From the NCBI GenBank assembly GCA_007741555.1, contig CP036526.1, positions 7,801,719 through 7,865,718 on the forward strand: 64,000 bases of DNA, written 5' to 3'. A program made the position numbers and the translations under genes. The notes under the pieces were generated by a model. The model did no database searches and was not told the origin of the DNA. It saw only the letters and a program-made list of their open reading frames with translations. Source of the DNA: Stieleria marina. GTDB lineage: Bacteria; Planctomycetota; Planctomycetia; Pirellulales; Pirellulaceae. This document shows positions 53,251 to 62,434 of this stretch, piece after piece; positions within the stretch are counted from its first letter, which is position 1; every line of letters begins with the position of its first letter.

Positions 53251-55242
53251 CTATTTGCGTGAACCTAGTCCGGACTGGTCATTTTCGCCCAGGCCAACCA
53301 TTTCCAACAGACGCAATGCGTTCGTCGTGGGCGACACGCCGTCACGCATCTGATAGTCAAAAGTCATTTGCTCTTCACCCTCAGCATCAGGGCGAATCGT
53401 TTCGCGAAAATGCACTGGCGTCGCGATGGACATCATTTCGGGTTCATCGGCCAACTCCAAGTCATGCGTACTAATCGCACCGATCGCGCCCGATTCACGA
53501 AGATGACGGAGCACTTGCACGACGGCGATTTGGCGTTCGCGACTGTTGGTCCCTTGCAAGATTTCATCCAACAAAAACAGAACCACTCGGTCAGGGACAT
53601 CCGCCAATTGTCGGGCTTGATCCACGACACTTTTAAGTCGCTGCAGTTCAGCCATGTAAAACGAGACACCCTCGCTGAGATTGTCTCGCACGCGAATACT
53701 GGTCGCCAATTCGACCGATGGCAATTCAAAATGCGACGCACACACAGGTGCCCCCGTACCCGCCAATGCCACGTTCAATCCGACACTCCGTAGCATGGTG
53801 CTCTTGCCAGACATGTTGCTGCCGGTAACCAACAAGATCGTTCCCGGCGGCCCGACTTCGACGTCGTTTGTGACTCGTGATTCGTCGCTCAGCAGCGGGT
53901 GACCGATCGCGCTGGCTCGGACAACTTGGGCATCGGGCAATTTTTTCCATTGCGGTGTTGCCCATTGCGGATACTCGTCGCGGATCGCCGCGAGCGACAA
54001 AAGCGCTTCCAACTCACCCAAAGCGTCGAACCACTGCCGCACTTGAGGACCAAATTTACTTTGCCAATCCTCCAGCCTTTTCAAAACGCGAACGTCCCAC
54101 AAGCCAAACGCTTGAAGCGGCAGGTACAACAAAAACGTCGCTGCCGATTGCCTTAACCCGCCAGCCGCTGCGACTCGCTGCAGCTGGTCCATGCCCTTGA
54201 TCGCGGCATGATCACCGTCCAGTACCACTCGCCGAATTCGTGACAAGCAACCTTCAGATTCCTCGCTCTCAGCAGCCGCACCTTGAGGCAGCCACTGGGC
54301 CGCTGCGAAAATTTCGTGGTAGTTGTCGACCGCTTGTCGATTGGACATCGCAATCGAAAAAATCTGGTGCGCTGGCCCCAGCATGGCGCTGGTCAACAAC
54401 ATGTTCAAACCCGCCAGAGCGATCAGCCCGATCCCACAAGTTTTGACCACCGTAGCGGTGCCGATTCCAAGCACAGCCAGGAGGATCCCCAGGACACACA
54501 GAATCGTCAGCAAGACCGACACATTTGCCCAGGTCGATAGCCAACGCCGTGAATCCAACCAGGGTTCCCGCGAGGCCCACGCAACAAATTGATCCGGATC
54601 ACCTGTGCTCTCGCCGACTTCGCGTGCTAACGCGTAGAACCGCATCCGTTCGTCACGTCGGGGTGCCAACGCATTGATTGCTTCGGTTCGCTCTTGGGCG
54701 GCGTCAGCATCCGATTCATTCGCCAGCCAACGTGCCAGTGTCCGAATACCAGGCATCGTGGCAGCCATCGACACCAGGTGAAACAACGATGCACGCCCCA
54801 GCAGATCCAGATCGTCCGCCACAGCTTGCTGGTGTTCGGGTAGTTCGATCGACTCCAAGCACTCAGTCAAACGACTGGTAGCCAACGTATCCCAATCGCG
54901 ACCAAGCCGAGCGATCAATCGTCGAACAACCGAACGCGACCGCAGCAACGCATCCATGCGATCGCGGATGGGTTCATTCAGAACGACCACCAGAAAAAAG
55001 GCGGCGAAAGCGGCAGTCGCGGCAATGCCTGCTGTCCAACCCAGATCGGAAAACGCCGCAAGCAACGCCAGGGCCAGCGAAATAAAAAACAGGATGACTC
55101 GCAGCGTCCCATACTTAGCATCGGTTGCCTTCAGCTGAGCGTGCTGGCCATCAATCTCAGCGAGTTGCTCGCGGTAACGCGTCAGGGCGCCATCGGATTC
55201 ACTGGTAGGCGGGCTTTCGTTGGACATTCTTTCAGCTGGCAT
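53251..55242 (-). CDS. Membrane-anchored MutS-like ATPase
   Basis: A 663-residue protein with the MutS domain V ATPase at its C-terminus (Walker A G-S-N-M-S-G-K-S-T-M-L-R, Walker B L-F-L-L-D-E-I-L-Q-G-T-N-S-R-E-R, and S-T-H-D). The N-terminal half lacks the mismatch-recognition domain. It has hydrophobic segments at about 50-90 and 240-290, consistent with membrane anchoring. A lever-like helical region links the two. It belongs to the MutS-related group of unknown role found in Bacteroidetes and Planctomycetes, and is unlikely to do mismatch repair. An alternative ATG lies at 55227. It is first in a run with the carboxypeptidase and NhaC genes. Confidence 0.88.
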   Translation of the reverse strand: MPAERMSNESPPTSESDGALTRYREQLAEIDGQHAQLKATDAKYGTLRVILFFISLALALLAAFSDLGWTAGIAATAAFAAFFLVVVLNEPIRDRMDALLRSRSVVRRLIARLGRDWDTLATSRLTECLESIELPEHQQAVADDLDLLGRASLFHLVSMAATMPGIRTLARWLANESDADAAQERTEAINALAPRRDERMRFYALAREVGESTGDPDQFVAWASREPWLDSRRWLSTWANVSVLLTILCVLGILLAVLGIGTATVVKTCGIGLIALAGLNMLLTSAMLGPAHQIFSIAMSNRQAVDNYHEIFAAAQWLPQGAAAESEESEGCLSRIRRVVLDGDHAAIKGMDQLQRVAAAGGLRQSAATFLLYLPLQAFGLWDVRVLKRLEDWQSKFGPQVRQWFDALGELEALLSLAAIRDEYPQWATPQWKKLPDAQVVRASAIGHPLLSDESRVTNDVEVGPPGTILLVTGSNMSGKSTMLRSVGLNVALAGTGAPVCASHFELPSVELATSIRVRDNLSEGVSFYMAELQRLKSVVDQARQLADVPDRVVLFLLDEILQGTNSRERQIAVVQVLRHLRESGAIGAISTHDLELADEPEMMSIATPVHFRETIRPDAEGEEQMTFDYQMRDGVSPTTNALRLLEMVGLGENDQSGLGSRK

Positions 55243-55324
55243 CGTGTTGGTTGACGTGGTTTGTCGGAGCGCAATGTCGACTAGGAGATCAGGTGGGAGA
55301 TTAGCAAATCAGAAACATCGGAAC

Positions 55325-57046
55325 TCACGCCGGTCCTGCTTCCAACTGCGGGCGTCTTAATTCACGCCGACTGGGCTGAACGACTTTCAGTGCGACGCGA
55401 TCTTGCAAGTTCGGTCGAAAAATCGTCAGCAGCAACAGCGGCAAGAACCAAGCAACGTACAAACCGCCGCCAAAACCATGCCAAAACTGAGCGGCCACCA
55501 TCACGGCTGCCGAACAACTAATCAAAGTCCCAAGGTTCTTGGGCGACGGCCAGGCAGCGAACAGCGTGCTCAAAATTACAAACCCGACGATCACTGGCAA
55601 ACGCCAAATCGGATTCCAACCCAAACTCCAAATGCCCTGCAAGTGTTCGGCCTGCATCATCGGTGCACGCAATCCGAACATCAGCACCAAATGGTCCAAC
55701 AGTGTTGCGGTGCCGCCAAACGATAGGGCTAACATCAAACTTGCCAGCGTCGCCAAGACGCCCACGACGAATCGCCGTACACCGCGACGCCAGTAGAAAC
55801 TGCACCACAGCGGCAGAAGAAACAACGGATAGTAAACCAACCCGGCCGCGAGTCCAAAAAAGACTCCTGCGATCATCGGTTTGCGATACATCAAAATCGC
55901 CCACAACAGACAAGCCGCTGGTAGCGCATGGTCAACGCGCCCCGTCATCTGAGCCGTGTACGGCAAAATCAAATACAGCGTTGCAGCGCCTACTCCCGAA
56001 GCGAGGTTTCCGAAGTGGCGATTACCGATCAAAACGATTCCCGTAACGATTGCCAGATGCGCAAGGATCGCGAGCACTTTGGCAACCATCGTCAACGTTT
56101 GCTGACTGTCATCCAGCACCGCAGCTTGGGGTGGTTCGACGCCTGCCAATGATTCGCTGACCGGACGCGTGCTGATCGCCGGAACACGGTGCATCAGAGC
56201 GTAGCCGGGTCCCAACTCAGGCCCCTGCCAAACCTGCATTCGTGGTGTGCTATTGACGACATTACCCATCAAAAACACGAACAACGAAATGCTAATAAAG
56301 TACATGCCTCCCGTCGTCAGGTTGGGATTCAGCAGCGGACGTCGCACCATCAGCGCGTCCATCAACAGCCGGATCAAAATGAAGAGCTGCACGACAAACA
56401 GCAGGATAAATCCATTGCGTCGCAAAGTCTGAGCCGAATAGAACTCCGGCGACGGCGTTACCGCTTCCTCAATCTCTTCGGTTGGCTGGTCCAAGACATC
56501 TTCACTGATCTCCGCCAACGAAGCCTCACCGTCACCGGCAACTTGATCGGCCTCACCCGCAGCTTCGTCACTGCCCGATTCGACTTGTTCCGATTCGACT
56601 TGTTCCGATTCGACTTGTTCCGCTTTGACCTGTTCCGCTTGCGCAATTCTTATGATCGCCGGCGACCGATCCACCACTGCCGTCAAGGTCGTCCCACTCG
56701 TCAGCGGAGACTCGCTCCGCCGATTCCGCTGGCTTCGCCATTTGGAATCCAAATTCGGATCGACCGCATCATGTTGGCTCAGTGGCGAGGCACCGCCTGC
56801 TTCATTGGCGGGCGGAATCAATTGGCGAGCCGCAATCGCTTCGGATTCGATTTCGCGAAGCTGTCGACGTCGCCCTTCGTGAACCATCAACAATCCGGGT
56901 GCCAACAAAATCAGTAGCACAATGTCTAGATTACGAATGCTCCAAAAACGATGAAAGACAAAGTAAAGTCCAATCGTTAAGAACGACGACATGTAAACCC
57001 ACGTCGTCGGGTCGGGTCGTCTGTAGTAGAGGAGTATCTCGCTCAT
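55325..57046 (-). CDS. Multi-spanning membrane protein, possibly GT87-like, with 15-bp internal repeats
   Basis: A 573-residue protein from the ATG at 57046 (GTG at 57151 in frame would add 35 polar residues). Two hydrophobic segments open the protein (about 17-60), followed by a charged region with tandem V-E-S-E-Q repeats (about 140-160), then about eight to ten membrane segments. The segment R-V-D-H-A-L-P-A-A-C-L-L-W and neighbouring helices recall polyprenol-phosphate mannosyltransferases (GT87-like), but I see no decisive motif. It is a conserved type of planctomycete membrane protein of unknown function. Confidence 0.8.
   Translation of the reverse strand: MSEILLYYRRPDPTTWVYMSSFLTIGLYFVFHRFWSIRNLDIVLLILLAPGLLMVHEGRRRQLREIESEAIAARQLIPPANEAGGASPLSQHDAVDPNLDSKWRSQRNRRSESPLTSGTTLTAVVDRSPAIIRIAQAEQVKAEQVESEQVESEQVESGSDEAAGEADQVAGDGEASLAEISEDVLDQPTEEIEEAVTPSPEFYSAQTLRRNGFILLFVVQLFILIRLLMDALMVRRPLLNPNLTTGGMYFISISLFVFLMGNVVNSTPRMQVWQGPELGPGYALMHRVPAISTRPVSESLAGVEPPQAAVLDDSQQTLTMVAKVLAILAHLAIVTGIVLIGNRHFGNLASGVGAATLYLILPYTAQMTGRVDHALPAACLLWAILMYRKPMIAGVFFGLAAGLVYYPLFLLPLWCSFYWRRGVRRFVVGVLATLASLMLALSFGGTATLLDHLVLMFGLRAPMMQAEHLQGIWSLGWNPIWRLPVIVGFVILSTLFAAWPSPKNLGTLISCSAAVMVAAQFWHGFGGGLYVAWFLPLLLLTIFRPNLQDRVALKVVQPSRRELRRPQLEAGPA
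56576..56635 (-). repeat. 15-bp tandem repeat in the membrane protein gene
   Basis: Three exact copies of a 15-base unit (56576-56590, 56591-56605, 56606-56620) are followed by a diverged fourth copy (56621-56635). On the minus strand they encode repeated E-Q-V-E-S. The unit length keeps the frame, so copy number can vary without breaking the gene. Confidence 0.9.
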
Positions 57047-57278
57047 AGAAGTCTCGGTGACTGCATCTTGCCGACCACCGCGCTTGAGAAACGTCACTGA
57101 GTTCCGCAAAGCGCCACGAAGGTCTTGTTTGGCCCAAACGAAGTTGATCACAACTCGGGTTTTCGCGCGAAAACTAGGCTAACAATTTAACTTGCGTGAC
57201 CCCTAAGAATAGCCGATTTGCGGCTGCTGAGAACACTGGGGCAAAACAATCGTTTCGCAGTCCCATTTTGGGACAAAA

Positions 57279-58184
57279 TCAGGCCTTGCCCAGAGCCAAC
57301 ATCAATACACCTACCAAAATCGCCGCCACGCAAACTGCTTTGGCACCAAAGTTCACTTCGCCAAACATCTTGATCCCCACCGCAAACGCGATCACGACGC
57401 TACAGCGACGCAGCGTTGAGATCACCGCGATCAATGCTTCGGGGTCAGCCACTGCCGTGAAGTACAGCATGTCGGCAATCAGTAGCAAGGGACTCACCAG
57501 CAGAATCACCCACCGCCACTCAAACGGCACCAATCCGCGATCGCGTTTGTACCAACGGACAAATAGCGGCAGCATCACAATGACCAAATACACTGCAAAC
57601 CAGACCTGCACGTTGGTTGGCCGCATCCCCAACGTCTGCAACAAAATCTTGTCGTAGATACCGCTGAGTGCCCCCAAGACAGTCGCCACGACCATGCAAC
57701 CAACCCAGCGGTCGCGTGTGAATCGAATGCCTTCGCGTCGTCCCACCACCGAGAACATCCAAAAACCACCCAGCGTGATCGCGATCGCAATCCACTGCAT
57801 GACGGTTGGGCGTTCACCCAAAAACGGAATCGCAATCAGGATGGTCCAGAATGGGCTGGTCGCGCGAATCGGTGATGCAATTGAAAGGGGCAGGTGTTTC
57901 AGCGCGAAAAACGCAAAGGTCCACGATGCACCCACCAAACAAGCTTTGGCAAAGATCAAACCGTGCTGAACCATCGACAGCGAATCGACCCGCAGCAATT
58001 CAATCGGTAGCGAATCGGGAGACACGGCCGACCAGATGATCAACGGCAAACAAATTGCAGCGCCGACCGAGACGTTGGCCAACAAAACCGCCGGCACGGC
58101 ATTGCCGCGCACCGAAAGTTTCTTGGCAACGTCGTAGACTCCCAGCACCAAGGCCGACAACAACGACAGTACAATCCAGTTCAT
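57279..58184 (-). CDS. EamA/DMT-family transporter
   Basis: A 301-residue protein with ten hydrophobic segments in two EamA repeats (first half from [10 protein letters not shown], second from [16 protein letters not shown]). DMT transporters export or import small metabolites, amino acids or nucleotide sugars; the substrate is unknown. The ATG at 58184 places the first helix at the very N-terminus; the longer frame to 58271 runs through the poly-C tract and adds an Arg-rich tail, so I reject it. Divergent from the DUF1559 gene. Confidence 0.9.
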   Translation of the reverse strand: MNWIVLSLLSALVLGVYDVAKKLSVRGNAVPAVLLANVSVGAAICLPLIIWSAVSPDSLPIELLRVDSLSMVQHGLIFAKACLVGASWTFAFFALKHLPLSIASPIRATSPFWTILIAIPFLGERPTVMQWIAIAITLGGFWMFSVVGRREGIRFTRDRWVGCMVVATVLGALSGIYDKILLQTLGMRPTNVQVWFAVYLVIVMLPLFVRWYKRDRGLVPFEWRWVILLVSPLLLIADMLYFTAVADPEALIAVISTLRRCSVVIAFAVGIKMFGEVNFGAKAVCVAAILVGVLMLALGKA

Positions 58185-58258
58185 GCAGGGAAGTGTGGTA
58201 CACCGGTCGCGATCGGACAAGCGAACGGAAATGCGAGAGCCATCGTAAGAGCGACTAT

Positions 58259-58267
58259 CCCCCCCCC
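58259..58267 (+). repeat. Poly-C tract in a divergent promoter region
   Basis: Nine consecutive C bases lie between the EamA transporter start (58184) and the DUF1559 start (58308), about 40 bases before the latter. Such homopolymers can slip in replication and alter promoter spacing. Confidence 0.7.
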
Positions 58268-58307
58268 GCATCCGCGGCTACGCTCTCATTTCCAAAGGCG
58301 AACCGAA

Positions 58308-59546
58308 ATGATCACCAAGCGACTCGGTTGCCTTGCGCTCGTTGTCTGCGTCGGATTCGTCATCGCATTGATGCTACCCGCTGTCGAAGCCGCGAGAGAG
58401 TCAGCGCGACGAATGTCTTGCAGCAATCACTTCAAGAACATTGGCCTGGCTATTCATAACTACCATGCGGCCTACAAACTAATTCCACCGGGATGTGGTG
58501 GCACCGGTCTGACTCCAGGCCACGATGATTGGTCGAACCAGCGGCGGCTTTCCGCATTGGTCGCGATCACCCCGTTCGTCGAAGCGAGCCCGATGTGGTC
58601 CATGATTTCAAACCCCTTTGTGACAGGGCAAATTCCGAAACCAGAACTGCAGAAGCAGTGGGGCATGAAAGGCAGTCCCGATTATCGATATTCATTGAAC
58701 AGCCTGACAACAATCGACGGCCCCTTTCGCAATGCGAACAATGAATATTTTTTTCCGTCCATGGGGCCAGCACCATGGCGTGCTGCGTCTTACCCGGCTT
58801 GGCAGATCGGGATGCCGACCTATCGATGTCCTGCGGACAAATTGGCCCAGCCATTTGCCCAGCCATCCGCTCGGGCAGCTGCCTCCAACTATGTCGTCAG
58901 CTACGGCGATGCCGTTCATGAAGTCGGCTACGAACCCGGTTTACCGCTGGCGTTTCGTGATCAGGTTGCCGATGCGACCACTCAGCGAGGTGCGTTTATA
59001 GCTGGCAAGCAACTTCGCTTCCGAGACATCACCGATGGTTTGAGCGAAACCATATTCATGGGCGAGGTTGTTACCTATGATGGCACGCGGCGGGCCGAGG
59101 GAGCCATCGCACAAAACATCCCAGGTCTTCGCGACGATCCGTCACTCTGTCTTGCAACCGTCAAAGGCGGGATTTACAAAAGCGGCATCAAGCTAAGGAT
59201 GTCGCCTGACGGCAAATCATCGCGAGGCGGCAATTGGGCCGACGGTGCGATCAGCTGGTCAGGATTCAACACCATCTTGCCGCCCAATTCGCCTAGCTGC
59301 GACACGGTAGTTGATTTTCGCCTGGAGGGCGTTTTTAGTGCTTCAAGCAATCACCGAGGTGGTTGCCATGTCCTGATGGGTGATGGCGCCGTGGTATTCA
59401 TCACCAATGACGTGGATGTGGGCGACCCATCGCGACCGACCGTCTATGCTAAAGACGCGACCGGCGAAACCGTCTCTCATGCCGGAGTCTGGCGAGCGAT
59501 GGGTACGATTGATACAGCCACGACCGACCAATCCTTCATTGAGTAA
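58308..59546 (+). CDS. DUF1559 pilin-like exported protein
   Basis: A 412-residue DUF1559 protein. The N-terminal hydrophobic helix ends [18 protein letters not shown], and the segment [10 protein letters not shown] is the family hallmark, as is the C-terminal H-x9-DG type motif (H-V-L-M-G-D-G-A-V). DUF1559 proteins are the type IV pilin-like/type II secretion pseudopilin-like group, massively expanded in planctomycetes. This copy lacks the usual G-F-T-L-V-E prepilin cleavage site before the helix, so processing by a prepilin peptidase is doubtful. Confidence 0.9.
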   Translation: MITKRLGCLALVVCVGFVIALMLPAVEAARESARRMSCSNHFKNIGLAIHNYHAAYKLIPPGCGGTGLTPGHDDWSNQRRLSALVAITPFVEASPMWSMISNPFVTGQIPKPELQKQWGMKGSPDYRYSLNSLTTIDGPFRNANNEYFFPSMGPAPWRAASYPAWQIGMPTYRCPADKLAQPFAQPSARAAASNYVVSYGDAVHEVGYEPGLPLAFRDQVADATTQRGAFIAGKQLRFRDITDGLSETIFMGEVVTYDGTRRAEGAIAQNIPGLRDDPSLCLATVKGGIYKSGIKLRMSPDGKSSRGGNWADGAISWSGFNTILPPNSPSCDTVVDFRLEGVFSASSNHRGGCHVLMGDGAVVFITNDVDVGDPSRPTVYAKDATGETVSHAGVWRAMGTIDTATTDQSFIE

Positions 59547-59557
59547 TACGCAACGAC

Positions 59558-60760
59558 ATGCCTGATCCATTGCAAACTGCTAGTGACTGGATGCACGATC
59601 AATCCGCCAATGCGGCGCAGAGACTTGAGCATTGGTGCAATCAGAATTCGTGGTCCGAAGATGCATCTGCTCTTCGAAAAATGGCTGACGTTCTCTGCGA
59701 TGACTTCGCCACGTTTGGCGTTTCCTTTCACCGCATCAACTTGCCGCCGCTTCGGTTGTTGGGTGACACAGAGGATTGGTTGGAACAAGAAACAGGGCCC
59801 GCGCTGATTTGGCATCACAACCCATCGGCCAAGCATCGCGTCTTGCTAATGATCCACTACGACACGGTGTATCCGCGCGGCAGCATGCCTGACAAATGCA
59901 AAGCCAACGGCAATCTTCTTGTCGGACCGGGAACCGTGGACGCCAAGGGTGGCATCGCTGTCATTGCGATGGCCGTCGAAGCGATGTTGAAATTCGATTT
60001 GGCGACGGACGCTGGCGTTTCTATCTTGTTGAATCCGGACGAAGAAGTTGGCTCGACGGCATCGCGGGAACTGATGTCACGGATCGCCCCCAAGTTCAAT
60101 GCCGCGTTGTTGTTTGAACCTTCGCTCCCGAATGGATCGCTGGTTGCGGCTCGCAAAGGCTCTGGAAACTTTTCGTTTGTTGCCCGCGGAAAATCAGCTC
60201 ACGCGGGTCGCAATCCCGGCGACGGCCGCAATGCGATCGTCCACCTTTGCAAGATCATTCCCGCACTGACGGTACTGCACGAACCCGATCGCGGAGTACT
60301 GCTGAATGTGGGTCGGATCGCCGGCGGAGGTCCTTTGAACCAAGTCCCGGACCACGCCGTTTTGCAATTGAACACGCGCGTCGTTGATGCCCAAGCGATG
60401 GAACGAATCGAAACATCGCTGCAACGAATTGCCAACGAATTCACGGTGGGCGATTACCGCGTTTCATTGACTGGAACTTTTTCGTCGCCTCCCAAACCGG
60501 TCACCCCGGCGATGCAGCAAGTTCAACGCCGCGTAGAAGCCGCAGGCGAACTTGCGGGACGAAACATCACTTGGCGAGACACCGGAGGCGCCTGTGATGG
60601 CTGCAAACTGGCTGCCTTTGGTTTGCCCAATGTCGACACAATGGGTGTGGCGGGCGGCAACTTGCACAGCCCCGACGAATTCTGCGACTTGGACTCGATC
60701 GTGCCGTCGGCATTGACGGTCGCCGCATTTATCCAGAATAGTTGTTCCGAAAAGTCCTGA
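59558..60760 (+). CDS. M20-family metallohydrolase (acetylornithine deacetylase/carboxypeptidase G2-like)
   Basis: A 400-residue zinc hydrolase. Metal ligands and catalytic residues are present: I-H-Y-D-T-V-Y-P (His, Asp), V-D-A-K-G-G (bridging Asp), N-P-D-E-E-V-G-S (Glu pair), L-F-E-P-S, and the late His in N-L-H-S-P-D-E-F. The dimerisation domain is in the middle (A-H-A-G-R-N-P-G-D-G-R-N-A). It removes acyl or amino-acid groups from amides. Placed upstream of an aminotransferase and AstA, it could desuccinylate N-succinyl-glutamate or -ornithine, replacing the unrelated AstE; inference. Cytoplasmic. It starts 12 bases after the DUF1559 stop. Confidence 0.88.
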   Translation: MPDPLQTASDWMHDQSANAAQRLEHWCNQNSWSEDASALRKMADVLCDDFATFGVSFHRINLPPLRLLGDTEDWLEQETGPALIWHHNPSAKHRVLLMIHYDTVYPRGSMPDKCKANGNLLVGPGTVDAKGGIAVIAMAVEAMLKFDLATDAGVSILLNPDEEVGSTASRELMSRIAPKFNAALLFEPSLPNGSLVAARKGSGNFSFVARGKSAHAGRNPGDGRNAIVHLCKIIPALTVLHEPDRGVLLNVGRIAGGGPLNQVPDHAVLQLNTRVVDAQAMERIETSLQRIANEFTVGDYRVSLTGTFSSPPKPVTPAMQQVQRRVEAAGELAGRNITWRDTGGACDGCKLAAFGLPNVDTMGVAGGNLHSPDEFCDLDSIVPSALTVAAFIQNSCSEKS

Positions 60761-60918
60761 TCCAATACTGCGACAAAAGACATCAAACGCCCCGATCCGT
60801 CAGCATTCGTCTCGCAAGCGAAGTGCACGACAAATACTCGACTGAACCTTTCCGGGCGAAAACGCTACTATAAACGCAGCGATTAAATTCCCCATCCAAC
60901 TCATTCACACGACGCACC

Positions 60919-62307
60919 GTGAGCAAACTCCCGTCCACCCACGCCGACTCTCTGCGATCCGATTCTCGTATCGCTCAAGCCAAGGCTCTGATTGCCGAAG
61001 CCGTCGCCGAGCATGCCGCCGATCTAACCTCCGCGCAGCCCGCCAATCCCGATTTGGCCGAACACTTTGAATCGATGCTCCAGCGACTGGGGAGTGCTCG
61101 CGGCGGTCCACCGTTTTGGCCTTACCTCTCATCAGGCATTGGTAACGGCCCGTATGTCGAAATGGCCGATGGCAGTGTCAAGCTGGACTTTATCGGCGGC
61201 ATCGGCGTCCACGGGGCAGGGCACAGCAACCCCGCCATGATCGATGCAGCCATCGACGCGGCCATCGAAGACACCGTGATGCAGGGCAACCTGCAACAGC
61301 ATCCGCCCAGCATCAAAATGTGTGAACGCTTGCTGGACATGGCCACCACCAGCGGCGCCAACTTGGATCATTGTTTGCTATCGACCAGTGGCGCGATGGC
61401 AAACGAAAATGCACTCAAGATCGCGATGCACAATCGTGCTCCAGCGGATCGAGTCATTGCGTTCGACAATGCCTTTGCAGGCCGATCTCTGGCAATGGCC
61501 GCCATCACGGACCGACCCAAGTACCGAATGGGTTTGCCATTGACGATCGAAGTCGACTATCTGCCGTTTCGCGACCCCAAACATCCCAAGCGAAGCCTCC
61601 GCTGGGCCATGAATGAACTGCGTCGTTTATTGAATCGTCATCCTGGACGTTACGCTGCGTTTTGGGCCGAACCCATTGCTGGCGAAGGCGGCTATTACCC
61701 GGGCAGCAACGATTTCTTCACGCCGATTTGCAAACTACTTCGCGAAGCCGAAGTGCCCATCATCTTTGACGAAGTCCAATCGTTTTCGCGAACCACGCAG
61801 CCCTTTGCTTTCCAACATTACGGCTTGGACGAGTTTGCTGACATTGTGACGGTCGGCAAAATTTCGCAGGTCTGTGCGACGCTCTATGGAGAATCGTTCA
61901 AACCGAAAGGCCCCATCCTGAGCCAGACGTTCACCGGATCGTCATCGTCCATCGCGACGGGACTGGCGATGTTGGATGCGTTGGAGTCGAACAAGTGCTT
62001 TGGCAAAGACGGTCAAAACGCAAAACGACACGACTATTTTGCAGCTGGCCTGGCCAATCTTGCTGACGCTTACCCCGACAAAATCAGCGGTCCATTTGGC
62101 GAAGGCATGATGGTAGCTTTCACACCGGGCGACGGTAGCTTTGATGTCGCTAAGACAATGATGATGAACATGTTTGACATCGGCATCCTCGGTTTTGTCT
62201 GCGGGTCCGATCCGACCAGAATCCGTTTCCTGCCGCCACCGGCAACCACGACCGACCAACACATCGATGACGCGCTAGCGTTGATTGAAACTGTTTTGAA
62301 AAGTTAG
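60919..62307 (+). CDS. Class III aminotransferase (ornithine/lysine-type)
   Basis: A 462-residue fold-type I PLP enzyme. Seen: S-T-S-G-A-M-A-N-E-N-A-L-K for phosphate binding, F-D-E-V-Q-S-F-S-R-T for the ring Asp, and the Schiff-base Lys in T-V-G-K-I-S-Q-V-C-A. The Lys context resembles lysine 6-aminotransferases and related class III enzymes more than E. coli AstC. It would transfer the terminal amino group of ornithine, N-succinylornithine or lysine to 2-oxoglutarate. GTG start. Sits between the M20 hydrolase and the arginine succinyltransferase gene, which suggests the arginine route. Confidence 0.88.
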   Translation: MSKLPSTHADSLRSDSRIAQAKALIAEAVAEHAADLTSAQPANPDLAEHFESMLQRLGSARGGPPFWPYLSSGIGNGPYVEMADGSVKLDFIGGIGVHGAGHSNPAMIDAAIDAAIEDTVMQGNLQQHPPSIKMCERLLDMATTSGANLDHCLLSTSGAMANENALKIAMHNRAPADRVIAFDNAFAGRSLAMAAITDRPKYRMGLPLTIEVDYLPFRDPKHPKRSLRWAMNELRRLLNRHPGRYAAFWAEPIAGEGGYYPGSNDFFTPICKLLREAEVPIIFDEVQSFSRTTQPFAFQHYGLDEFADIVTVGKISQVCATLYGESFKPKGPILSQTFTGSSSSIATGLAMLDALESNKCFGKDGQNAKRHDYFAAGLANLADAYPDKISGPFGEGMMVAFTPGDGSFDVAKTMMMNMFDIGILGFVCGSDPTRIRFLPPPATTTDQHIDDALALIETVLKS

Positions 62308-62434
62308 TCGCAGTCGCCGCAAGACGCTGTCAGCGACTGGACAGCAGACGACACGCTCCCAGGCAAAGCGGCTGAATCGTTGCGACGCCGCTCTACATTA
62401 CCCCAAAGGTGATGGCTATTCCAAAGGTGCTGTG

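Noticed and set aside
57260-57274. Short perfect hairpin after the EamA transporter gene
   Set aside because: No T run follows it in the direction of transcription, so not called a terminator.
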